Below, piece after piece: positions 27,777 through 34,578 of a DNA stretch of 64,000 bases. The first letter of the stretch is position 1. Each line of letters starts with the position of its first letter. The notes beneath the pieces are model-generated. The model was given only the letters and a program-made list of their open reading frames with translations, was not told where the DNA came from and did not search any database. Made by a program: the position numbers and the translations under genes. Source of the DNA: Massilia niastensis DSM 21313 (GTDB lineage Bacteria; Pseudomonadota; Gammaproteobacteria; Burkholderiales; Burkholderiaceae_D). The stretch covers positions 48,704 through 112,703 of the forward strand of contig NZ_KB908093.1 of NCBI RefSeq assembly GCF_000382345.1. The letters are read 5' to 3'.

Positions 27777-28832
27777 TTATCCAATCGAAACGATGCGCGT
27801 GGTAATGGCGGGATGCAAGAGGCTGGCCGCATGCTCCGCAATCAGCTTCCACTCCGCGCAGGCGCTGCCGTACCACGCCTGCATCACGACCAGGTCGGCT
27901 GCGCTGGTGGCCAGGCCGAGCTTGTCGATCACGCCTGCGAGCTCCCCATCGAATACATCCCAGCTGGTGCGCAAGCCATCCAGCGCCGCATCGATGTTGT
28001 CGAGGTCGCTAATGACGAGACCGGTACTCATGGTCAGCGCACCCAGGGTGGCGATGATGGCCTGGTCCGCCTTGAGCGTGGACTGGTCGCCGGCGATCGT
28101 GTGCTGATAGCCGGACACGTTGGACTCCATGGCGTTCACCTTGTCCTGCGCCGCGGCGATCGAAGCCACCCCGATACCGGCCAGTATCAGTGACAAACCG
28201 CCCGTGAACGGGGCGAAGATGACGCCGAAGACGGTTTCGACGATGCCGTCGCTGCGCGCCTTTTGCGCCCTGGCGATGAGGTCGCGGTCGGTATTGATCC
28301 GGGTCGTCAGCGCTGCGATCTGCCGGTTGATGCTGTCGATGGCGGCCTGGATGCCCGCTTCCTGTGCCTGGACCTGGGCGATGGTGGTCGCCATGCCGGC
28401 ATGCGGCGTCGCCATGGCGACCTGGAAGGCCTTCAGGCGGCCGAGGTAATCGCCGGTCCGGGCGGTCAGGGTGTGCAGGGGCGGCTGGAGCGCGCGCAGC
28501 TGCGCCACCAGTGCGGCCTTCCCGGCCGGGGTGACATCCCGCTCCAGTTGGGAAAACATGGCGTCGATCGTGGACTGCGCGCCCAGGAAGGCATCGCCAA
28601 CCACGCCGACGGCGTCCAGGATCGCATTCTCAAAATACATGACGCCGCTGCGCCGCCAGGCGATGACGAGCTCTTCGGCCGCGCCCAGTTCCTGGTCCAG
28701 TTGCCGGTACCACGGCGACGCGACCTGCGCGATCTCGGCCTCGATCACGGCCTGGCAGGAGGCATTCAGCATCAGCATGCGGTTCATGCTCAGGTCGATC
28801 TGCGGATTGACGGCGGCGGCATTGAAACTCAT
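27777..28832 (-). CDS. ClyA/HBL-like alpha-pore-forming toxin component (third toxin gene)
   Basis: The 351-residue protein is almost wholly alpha-helical by composition, with long heptad-like stretches (about 85-200 and 228-290). A single hydrophobic head segment lies at about 197-228, containing VFGVIFAPFTGGLSLILAGI. This is the fold pattern of the ClyA/HBL/NHE family, where the head inserts into target membranes. There is no signal peptide, as in several Gram-negative relatives. GGGAG precedes the ATG at 28832. It is the last gene of the six-gene operon and ends at the terminator at 27741. By position it parallels MakE of the Vibrio mak operon; that comparison is from memory, not a search. 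Confidence 0.75.
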   Translation of the reverse strand: MSFNAAAVNPQIDLSMNRMLMLNASCQAVIEAEIAQVASPWYRQLDQELGAAEELVIAWRRSGVMYFENAILDAVGVVGDAFLGAQSTIDAMFSQLERDVTPAGKAALVAQLRALQPPLHTLTARTGDYLGRLKAFQVAMATPHAGMATTIAQVQAQEAGIQAAIDSINRQIAALTTRINTDRDLIARAQKARSDGIVETVFGVIFAPFTGGLSLILAGIGVASIAAAQDKVNAMESNVSGYQHTIAGDQSTLKADQAIIATLGALTMSTGLVISDLDNIDAALDGLRTSWDVFDGELAGVIDKLGLATSAADLVVMQAWYGSACAEWKLIAEHAASLLHPAITTRIVSIG

Positions 28833-28889
28833 GGGTTTCTCCCGGCGATGGTGAAACGCCGGCCGCGGCGCGGCCGGCGGGCAGGCGGA

Positions 28890-30038
28890 TCAGGCAGCCT
28901 GGGATTGCATCGGCAATTGCTTGGCCACTACCTTGACGGGTGCGTTGGCCAGGGACTCGGCGAAGTTGGTCGCGTCGGCCCATTCGTTGGCGGCCGCCGT
29001 GGTGAAGGCGCCCTGCACGATGGTGCTGAGGCTCGTTTCGGCCAGGTCGAGCTTGGCCTTCACGCCTTGCAGCTCGCCCTGGAACACCGCCCAGGAGGTG
29101 CGGAAGTCGGACAAGGCATTGGTCGAATCGGTGACGTACTGGATCGACTGGTTCGACGAGCTCGCCAGGCCTTGCAGCGCCACCAGCTGGCGCTTGTCGT
29201 CGTCCAGCTCTTTCTGGTCGGCCGCGATTTCCTTGAACTGCTTGTCGATCTTGGCCTGCATCACGCCCCAGGTCACGGAGCCGCCAATGATCAGCGCCGC
29301 GCCCGTACCGGCCACCAGGTAGGCCGATGCGCCGCCGGTTTCAGGCGCCAGCGCGATGCCGGCGATGAGCAGCAGCAGGCCCAGGCCGATGCCGCCGGCC
29401 GAGGCCGCAATGGCGATGTTTTCCTTGTGGATCATCTCGTTCAGCGTGGAGATCGCATTGTTCATCTTCTGGATGTCCGTCGCCAGATCCGTTTCCGCGC
29501 TCTGGATATTCGCCGCCCCCGTCACCAGGTCGTCGTGCGACTTCTGCATCAGGTCGCCCCACTCCTTGAGCATCTGGGCGGTCGTTTCGGCATTGGTGAT
29601 GATGTTCGACACCGACTGGTCCAGCGCTTCCACCAGCTGCTTGACCTGCACCACATACTGGTTGGTGGCCCCTTGCGCGTCCGGGTGGGCGTTGACGATG
29701 GACATGATCTGCGCGGTGAATGCACTGTAGGTGGTGCCGTAGTTGATCACCTGCACCGGAACGCCGCCGGTGACACCAGGGGCGATGTTGTCGATCCACT
29801 GGGTGGCATGCGCCTTGGCGGTATCGAGCTTGGATTGCAGCCCGTCGAACCAGGCCGGCTTGGGCGACGGCGCCACCAGCACCGTGTTCAGAATGCCATG
29901 GCAAGCCTGGGTGATGAGCGAGAGCGTGACGAAGGCCTGCTGGGTCTTCTGTTGCAGCGTGTCGGTGCTGTTCACGTTGTCGTTGCTGGCGGCGATGGCG
30001 CGGCGTTCATTGCTGAGGGGGAGATCGACTGCGTGCAT
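28890..30038 (-). CDS. HBL/ClyA-like alpha-pore-forming toxin component with hydrophobic hairpin (second toxin gene)
   Basis: The 382-residue protein has helical tails flanking a strong hydrophobic hairpin: helices at about 208-230 and 239-259 joined by the turn APETGGAS. Two membrane-spanning segments in the head are typical of the component that forms the transmembrane pore in tripartite toxins (for example AhlB- or HBL-type). Long charged coiled-coil stretches surround it (about 120-205 and 260-300). AAAGGA lies seven bases before the ATG. There is no signal peptide. It lies 36 bases after the first toxin gene and 57 before the third. Confidence 0.78.
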   Translation of the reverse strand: MHAVDLPLSNERRAIAASNDNVNSTDTLQQKTQQAFVTLSLITQACHGILNTVLVAPSPKPAWFDGLQSKLDTAKAHATQWIDNIAPGVTGGVPVQVINYGTTYSAFTAQIMSIVNAHPDAQGATNQYVVQVKQLVEALDQSVSNIITNAETTAQMLKEWGDLMQKSHDDLVTGAANIQSAETDLATDIQKMNNAISTLNEMIHKENIAIAASAGGIGLGLLLLIAGIALAPETGGASAYLVAGTGAALIIGGSVTWGVMQAKIDKQFKEIAADQKELDDDKRQLVALQGLASSSNQSIQYVTDSTNALSDFRTSWAVFQGELQGVKAKLDLAETSLSTIVQGAFTTAAANEWADATNFAESLANAPVKVVAKQLPMQSQAA

Positions 30039-30074
30039 GGTGATGTCCTTTCGGTGAATGGGGATGAGGGTGAA

Positions 30075-31139
30075 TCAGATCGGATCGAGCGGATTCAGCA
30101 GTACGGGCTTGCCGACTTCGCGCTTGAGGTTGGGAATGGCCATGGCGAAGTCGTTGATCGCCTGCCAGTTGGCCGCGGCGGTCGGGATGGAAAAAATTTC
30201 AAAGTAGGTCTGCGGATCGGCACCACTTTGCAATGCTTCGATGACGGACTGGAGCTTCTCCAGTTCGGCGTTCCACATCGCACTGATTTGCGGCAGCACG
30301 TGCTGGATGGCGAGGAAGGACTTTTGCAGGTTGTAGACCAGTTGCAGGATCAGCTTGGTGCCCGCCGCCGCCTGGGCCTCTTCGCTTGCTTGCAACTGCA
30401 GCGCGGCGATCCCGGTCAGGGTGTCCGCGATCTCGTTGGTCGCCGTGACCAGGTCGTAGTACGACTTGCCGACCGTGAGCACCGACACGCCCAGCGAGAG
30501 GAAGGAAAACCCGGCGCCCGCTGCGGTGACGATGCTGTAGATCGTCTTGACCGAGGTCGTGATCGCACCCTGCCCACTGCTGATGACGCCGCTGGTGATC
30601 GACGACTCCAGCGACGCCACCTTGTCCTGCAGGTGGGTCAGCTCGGAAGCCAGTTTGATCATCTGCTGCTCTTCGTGCGCCAGTTCCGTCCATCCCTCGT
30701 CGATGCTCGCTTCCAGCAGCGGCTGGATCACCGAGAAGCGCTGCATGGCCTTCTGGACCCGCACGTCGACCGCGTTGGTGAGCGCCACCGCCTGGCCAAG
30801 CTGGGGCAGCAGCACATGCGACAGCAGGTCCACCCATTGCGCCGAGGTAGTGATCTTGCCGCCTTGCGCCATCTCGGCCACGCCCTGGAAGGCGGTGACG
30901 TAATCGGTGAACTGCACCAGGACCGTGGCCCACAGGTCGGGCTTTTCCATCATCCAGGCGACGCCGGCGTCGCCCAGCTGGGAGGTGCGGCTGCGCACGG
31001 AAGCGAGCCAGTCGGGATCGGCAGGCAGCTTGCCGATGACGATGTTGTCGGCGGACGTGGCGTACTTGTCGAGACGGATCACTTCGTTGAGCGCCTGCGT
31101 CAGCAAGTCCTTGGCCGTGTTGATTGCGGGGCTCAGCAT
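30075..31139 (-). CDS. ClyA-like alpha-pore-forming toxin component (first toxin gene)
   Basis: The 354-residue protein is helical, with an amphipathic to moderately hydrophobic head at about 181-232 (contains IYSIVTAAGAGFSFLSLGVS) between long helices. The milder head suggests a soluble or partner component of a three-part toxin. Its ATG follows the aidA-like stop codon after one base (TGACATG), so it is translationally coupled to the inclusion-body gene. No signal peptide is seen. Sequence similarity to the other two toxin genes is low by eye; the call rests on fold pattern, size and the three-in-a-row context. Confidence 0.7.
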   Translation of the reverse strand: MLSPAINTAKDLLTQALNEVIRLDKYATSADNIVIGKLPADPDWLASVRSRTSQLGDAGVAWMMEKPDLWATVLVQFTDYVTAFQGVAEMAQGGKITTSAQWVDLLSHVLLPQLGQAVALTNAVDVRVQKAMQRFSVIQPLLEASIDEGWTELAHEEQQMIKLASELTHLQDKVASLESSITSGVISSGQGAITTSVKTIYSIVTAAGAGFSFLSLGVSVLTVGKSYYDLVTATNEIADTLTGIAALQLQASEEAQAAAGTKLILQLVYNLQKSFLAIQHVLPQISAMWNAELEKLQSVIEALQSGADPQTYFEIFSIPTAAANWQAINDFAMAIPNLKREVGKPVLLNPLDPI

Positions 31140-31140
31140 G

Positions 31141-31533
31141 TCAGCCGCCGATGCTCAGGAAGGGATCGAAGCTCATGGCCTTGCCGTCCATGGTCAGCTC
31201 GACCGAATACTGCTGGGCGCCGGTGGTGCCGCGCGCCTCGACGCGCGCGGTCCAGTAGGTGACGCCCAGCGCCGTCACCGGCGTGGGCACGCAGATCTCG
31301 TCGGCGATCATCTGCCCGGTGAACCTGGTGATGTTGACGTCGCTCGACGGCGACACCGGGGTCACGCTCCAGTTGATCACCTGGCCGTCCTTGCACACCG
31401 TTTTCAGTTCGGCCTGGCCTTCGCTGCCGGAACCCACGTGCTTGTTGGTATCGATCAGGTAGACGTTGTCCTGCAGCGATCCAGCCAGTGCGCCCTGTAC
31501 ATCGACCACGATCAGTACGTCGATAGTGTTCAT
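31141..31533 (-). CDS. AidA/PixA-type inclusion body protein, copy 1
   Basis: The 130-residue protein starts MNTIDVLIVVDVQGAL and contains DNVYLIDTN, INWSV and a closing FDPFLSIGG, the pattern of the AidA (Ralstonia) and PixA (Xenorhabdus) family. PixA forms intracellular inclusions; AidA was named for acyl-homoserine-lactone dependence. The biochemical role is unknown. An AAGGAG box precedes the ATG. It is coupled to the first toxin gene and is a clear paralogue of the preceding gene (31553-31945). Confidence 0.8.
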   Translation of the reverse strand: MNTIDVLIVVDVQGALAGSLQDNVYLIDTNKHVGSGSEGQAELKTVCKDGQVINWSVTPVSPSSDVNITRFTGQMIADEICVPTPVTALGVTYWTARVEARGTTGAQQYSVELTMDGKAMSFDPFLSIGG

Positions 31534-31552
31534 TGCATTCTCCTTGTTATGG

Positions 31553-31945
31553 TTAATCGACTTTCAAGTACGGACTGAAGCGCATGACCTGTCCGCCCAG
31601 CGCCAGGCTCACGACATACGGCCAGGAGGCGAAGCTGCCGCGGCTTGCCACCCGGCCGGTCCAGTAGTCGCCGTCCGCGCCGCCGCTCGACACCGGCACG
31701 CAAATGCCCTGGTCGGCCATGGGACCGGCGAATCCCGTGATGGCGACCCTGCTGCCGGGGCTGACACCGGTGGCATACCAGCGGATCAGCTGCCCGTCCT
31801 GGCACAGGGTATGCAGGCTGTCGGTGCCTTCCTGCCACGAACCCAGGTAGCGGCTGGAGTCGACCAGGTAGACGTTGTCCATCAGCGTGCCGCTGGACAG
31901 TGCGCCCAGCGCATCGACCACGACCAGTACGGATAAGGTATTCAT
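31553..31945 (-). CDS. AidA/PixA-type inclusion body protein, copy 2
   Basis: The 130-residue protein begins MNTLSVLVVVDALGAL, contains DNVYLVDSS and ends in FSPYLKVD. It aligns by eye with copy 1 over its full length with many substitutions, so the duplication is old or the copies have specialised. The ATG at 31945 has GGAGG five bases upstream; an in-frame start at 31957 lies before that box and is rejected. Confidence 0.78.
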   Translation of the reverse strand: MNTLSVLVVVDALGALSSGTLMDNVYLVDSSRYLGSWQEGTDSLHTLCQDGQLIRWYATGVSPGSRVAITGFAGPMADQGICVPVSSGGADGDYWTGRVASRGSFASWPYVVSLALGGQVMRFSPYLKVD

Positions 31946-31993
31946 CGCGTCCTCCACGGCATGAGGCCGGGCTCCATGCCCGGCGTGTCGGCA

Positions 31994-32392
31994 TCAGCCG
32001 CGCGGCTTGATCGGGACGTTCTGGATCGTCTTGCCGCCGTACTGGAAGCTGCCGTGGCCGACCCACTGCTGGTTCATGACGAAGTTCGCTTCGAATTTTT
32101 CGCTGATGCTGCCGATCGCCGGCGCCGGCAGGGTGTAGATGTACTCGCCGCGCAGCGACATGACGCGGGTGGCGCCACCGATGCCGAGACCGTGGACCTC
32201 GCCGCTGACGCTGCGCACCAGCAGGCGCCCATCCGGCGGGGCGATGGCTTGCGTGACCAGGGCTTCACCGCTGACGGCGCCGGTTTGTCCGTCGTACAGG
32301 AGCGCGAGGTTCAACACGGGTGCGCCGGGAACGTCGATGTTGCCGGCCGTGAGGAAAACGAGGCTAACAGCTGAAAAGTCGGGTGCTGACAT
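31994..32392 (-). CDS. DUF1842-type small protein, first gene of the toxin operon
   Basis: The 132-residue product begins MSAPDFSAVSLVFLTAGN and is beta-rich, with ALVTQAIAPPDGRL in the middle. The pattern matches my memory of DUF1842, a family found near AidA-type genes, but this needs a profile search. GGAG lies six bases before the ATG at 32392; the frame is open further upstream, but that part runs across the sigma-54 promoter at 32459-32474. It is followed 48 bases later by the second aidA-like gene. Function is unknown; a chaperone or inclusion-body partner for the toxins is possible. Confidence 0.65.
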   Translation of the reverse strand: MSAPDFSAVSLVFLTAGNIDVPGAPVLNLALLYDGQTGAVSGEALVTQAIAPPDGRLLVRSVSGEVHGLGIGGATRVMSLRGEYIYTLPAPAIGSISEKFEANFVMNQQWVGHGSFQYGGKTIQNVPIKPRG

Positions 32393-32426
32393 GGCAGTCT
32401 CCAGATGGGTTGGTGGACGAGCGGTC

Positions 32427-32440
32427 CGGCAATATTGCCG
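32427..32440. promoter_or_regulatory. 14-bp perfect palindrome in the toxin operon leader
   Basis: CGGCAATATTGCCG lies between the predicted sigma-54 start site and the first start codon. It could be an RNA hairpin or a repressor site. Confidence 0.5.
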
Positions 32441-32458
32441 AGCTCGCCCGGTCCCTAC

Positions 32459-32474
32459 TGCAAGCCCTGTGCCA
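32459..32474 (-). promoter_or_regulatory. Sigma-54 (RpoN) promoter of the toxin operon
   Basis: Read on the minus strand, TGGCACAGGGCTTGCA matches the sigma-54 consensus TGGCAYRNNNNTTGCW at every defined position, with GG and GC exactly 10 bases apart. Transcription would start about 12 bases downstream, near 32448, leaving a leader of about 56 bases before the DUF1842-type gene. No competing sigma-70 promoter is evident in the 258-base gap. Confidence 0.85.
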
Positions 32475-32538
32475 CTTGGCCAAGCGATTGATTTGAAAGG
32501 AAAGCGGCTGGAAACGGCGACGCCGAGGCCGATCGAAA

Positions 32539-32554
32539 TGGACGAATTCGTCCA
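32539..32554. promoter_or_regulatory. 16-bp perfect dyad, candidate enhancer (UAS) for the sigma-54 activator
   Basis: TGGACGAATTCGTCCA is a perfect inverted repeat centred about 98 bases upstream of the predicted start site, the usual distance for enhancer-binding proteins. TGGACG half-sites recur nearby (about 32413 and 32571). Confidence 0.6.
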
Positions 32555-32599
32555 CCTGGCGCTGGCCCGATGGACGGAAATGCGCATGCACGAGGAGGA

Positions 32600-32625
32600 A
32601 TGAAGAAGGGCCCGCAAGCGGGCCC
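32600..32625 (-). terminator. Terminator of the activator-DUF917-racemase operon
   Basis: GGGCCCG and CGGGCCC (32608-32625) form a tight hairpin with a four-base loop. On the minus strand it is followed by TTCTTCATTCC. It separates the racemase operon from the toxin promoter. Confidence 0.7.
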
Positions 32626-32650
32626 CGGCAGGCGTGGAGTCGCCGGACGA

Positions 32651-33376
32651 TCAGGCGCTCCTGTCCTTGCTGTAGCAGGCCCGGCTCTGGCTGAGGCGCA
32701 TGCGCACCAGGGACACCAGCATGCTGAAGCCGGCCTGGTTCGGATCGATCACCGGCACGTACATCTGCAGGGCATCCTCGAGCAGCGCCGACACGCGCTC
32801 GGCGACGCCGACAAAGCCGGTGCAGCCGAGCAGGATCGACTGGGCGCCGTCTTCTTTGACGGCCAGCATCGCCGCCTGGAAGGCCTTGACGATGACGGTG
32901 TCGAGGTTGTCGAGCTGGTCCACCGGGCAATCGATCGCCCGGATCGACGCGAAACTGTCTTCCAGGCCGTATTCCTGCATGTGGTTGCGCTGCATGGCGA
33001 GCGTGCTTTGCAGGATCGTGACGATCGAAAGGCGCGAACTCAGCGCCAGCGCGGTGAAGGCGGAACTGGAGAAGCCGCCGATGATCGGAATGTCGATCAC
33101 CTCGCGCGCCGCCTCGACGCCGCACATGTCGAAGTCGCTCAGCCAGATGCCGTCGAAGCCCTCCTGCTCCAGCTTTTTGGCCAGCAGCACGACCGGATAG
33201 CCGTTCTGCAGCCAGTCGACGCGGTACTCGATGCAGTCGTGGCCATCGGGCAGGTTGCGCACTTCGACATCCACGTCGGGCGGGATCACCGGCTTGACGG
33301 CCTCGAACAGGCGCTGGTTATATTTGTCGGTGCCGACCGGGGCCAGGATGGCGATGCGCATGCGGCCCTTCCTCAT
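32651..33376 (-). CDS. Asp/Glu/hydantoin racemase family protein
   Basis: The 241-residue cytoplasmic enzyme belongs to the cofactor-independent two-cysteine racemases. The catalytic pair is C85 (DFDMCGVE) and C185 (LLGCTGF). It begins MRKGRMRIAILAPVGTDKYN. The ATG at 33376 overlaps the DUF917 stop codon as ATGA; a second Met at 33361 is possible. Next to a DUF917 (thiohydantoin/hydantoin-related) gene, a hydantoin or amino-acid racemase role is plausible, but the substrate cannot be read from sequence. Confidence 0.85.
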   Translation of the reverse strand: MRKGRMRIAILAPVGTDKYNQRLFEAVKPVIPPDVDVEVRNLPDGHDCIEYRVDWLQNGYPVVLLAKKLEQEGFDGIWLSDFDMCGVEAAREVIDIPIIGGFSSSAFTALALSSRLSIVTILQSTLAMQRNHMQEYGLEDSFASIRAIDCPVDQLDNLDTVIVKAFQAAMLAVKEDGAQSILLGCTGFVGVAERVSALLEDALQMYVPVIDPNQAGFSMLVSLVRMRLSQSRACYSKDRSA

Positions 33377-34578
33377 GCCTGTCCTCCCCGCGCGCCGAGC
33401 GCGACATACGGGCCGTAGTAACCCATCTGCTTCAGCAGCTTCATGAAGCTGTCCAGGTTGAGTCCCCCCGGCTTGCGCAGCGCGGGATCGGCGCCGATGC
33501 CGATCAGGGTGACGGTGCGGTGCTTCAGCGCCGGCTTGAGCGAGCCGTCGGCCTGTACCAGGTCGCCATTGGAAAACACCGGCTCTCCCGCGCCTCCGAC
33601 GAAGTAGGCGATGCTGTCGGGCGCCATGCAGAGCGGCATGGGCGAAGCGCTGTTCCAGGCCATCAGCGATTCGTTCTGGTAGACCACGGTGCAGGTGCCG
33701 GTGTTCCCTTGCAAGGTGATACGGCCGATGTCGAAGCCGCCGCCGGTATCGGTGTCGGCCTTCACGAACTCGCCCGGGCCGTGGATGACCTGGGCATCGA
33801 GGCCGTACGCCTCGCGCAGATGGGCGACGACTTGCGTTGCGGTGGCAAAGCGGCGCTCCGCCAGCGCCTTGCCCATGTCCAGGGCGCGCGTGAGGGTGCC
33901 GCGGATCGGCAGCGCGCCTGCCAGCACGGACGGCGCCATGATCCACATGGCCAGGCCGCCAAACTGGGCGAAGTCCGACTCCGAGACGATCGGACGCATC
34001 ATCTGGTCGATCATTTCCGAGACATCCTGCTGGTGCGCCAGGCCGCCGTTGCCGCCCTGGCGCGGCTTGACATCGAGCTCCACGCTCAGGCCCGACTGGC
34101 TGACCAGGAAGGCCGGGCGCGGATTGACTTCGGCCGCGGCATAGGTGAGTTGCGGCAGCGAGGGCACGGCGCGGCCGGCGCCGTCGCCATCGACGACCGC
34201 CAGCCCCAGTTTGGCGGCGACCAGGCAGGCGACGATGAAACCGAGCGCGCCGCTCTCCGGCGGCACGACGTAGGCGAGTGTGCGGCCTTGCGAGGCGAGC
34301 CGGTCCATGATTTCCCGGACCGCCTGCACCGGACCGTCCGGATAGGTCGCGCCGTCGATGGCCTTGGGCGAACCAAGGTAGGCGACCATGACGGTGTCGC
34401 CCTCGAGGGCTTCATCGACGCCGACCACGCGCACCGTAGCGCGCGGGTAATAGCTGCCGACCTCGAAGTGGGCCAGCAGGCTGCGCGCGGACTCGACCGT
34501 ACCACCGCCGCCGCTGCCGAAGAAGCAACCGCCGAGTATCAGCGGATCCAGTTCCGTTTTCTGCAACTCATACGCCAT
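33373..34578 (-). CDS. DUF917 / S-methyl-thiohydantoin desulfurase-domain protein
   Basis: The 401-residue protein shows the DUF917 pattern: LGGCFFGSGGGGTVESARSLL at the N-terminus and a long alpha/beta body. Characterised DUF917 members act in hydantoin or thiohydantoin breakdown; many others are uncharacterised. The ATG at 34578 has AAAGGA seven bases upstream and lies 11 bases inside the activator gene; a GTG at 34584 is too close to that box. Its stop overlaps the racemase start. Together the two genes suggest a small catabolic or sensing module. Confidence 0.82.
   Translation of the reverse strand: MAYELQKTELDPLILGGCFFGSGGGGTVESARSLLAHFEVGSYYPRATVRVVGVDEALEGDTVMVAYLGSPKAIDGATYPDGPVQAVREIMDRLASQGRTLAYVVPPESGALGFIVACLVAAKLGLAVVDGDGAGRAVPSLPQLTYAAAEVNPRPAFLVSQSGLSVELDVKPRQGGNGGLAHQQDVSEMIDQMMRPIVSESDFAQFGGLAMWIMAPSVLAGALPIRGTLTRALDMGKALAERRFATATQVVAHLREAYGLDAQVIHGPGEFVKADTDTGGGFDIGRITLQGNTGTCTVVYQNESLMAWNSASPMPLCMAPDSIAYFVGGAGEPVFSNGDLVQADGSLKPALKHRTVTLIGIGADPALRKPGGLNLDSFMKLLKQMGYYGPYVALGARGGQA

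Noticed and set aside
32469..32603. Possible 44-residue plus-strand peptide (GTG start) ending MDEFVHLALARW... between the racemase and toxin operons
   Set aside because: No ribosome site before any in-frame start, and it covers the sigma-54 promoter and candidate enhancer. The dyad alone explains the codon-like sequence there.
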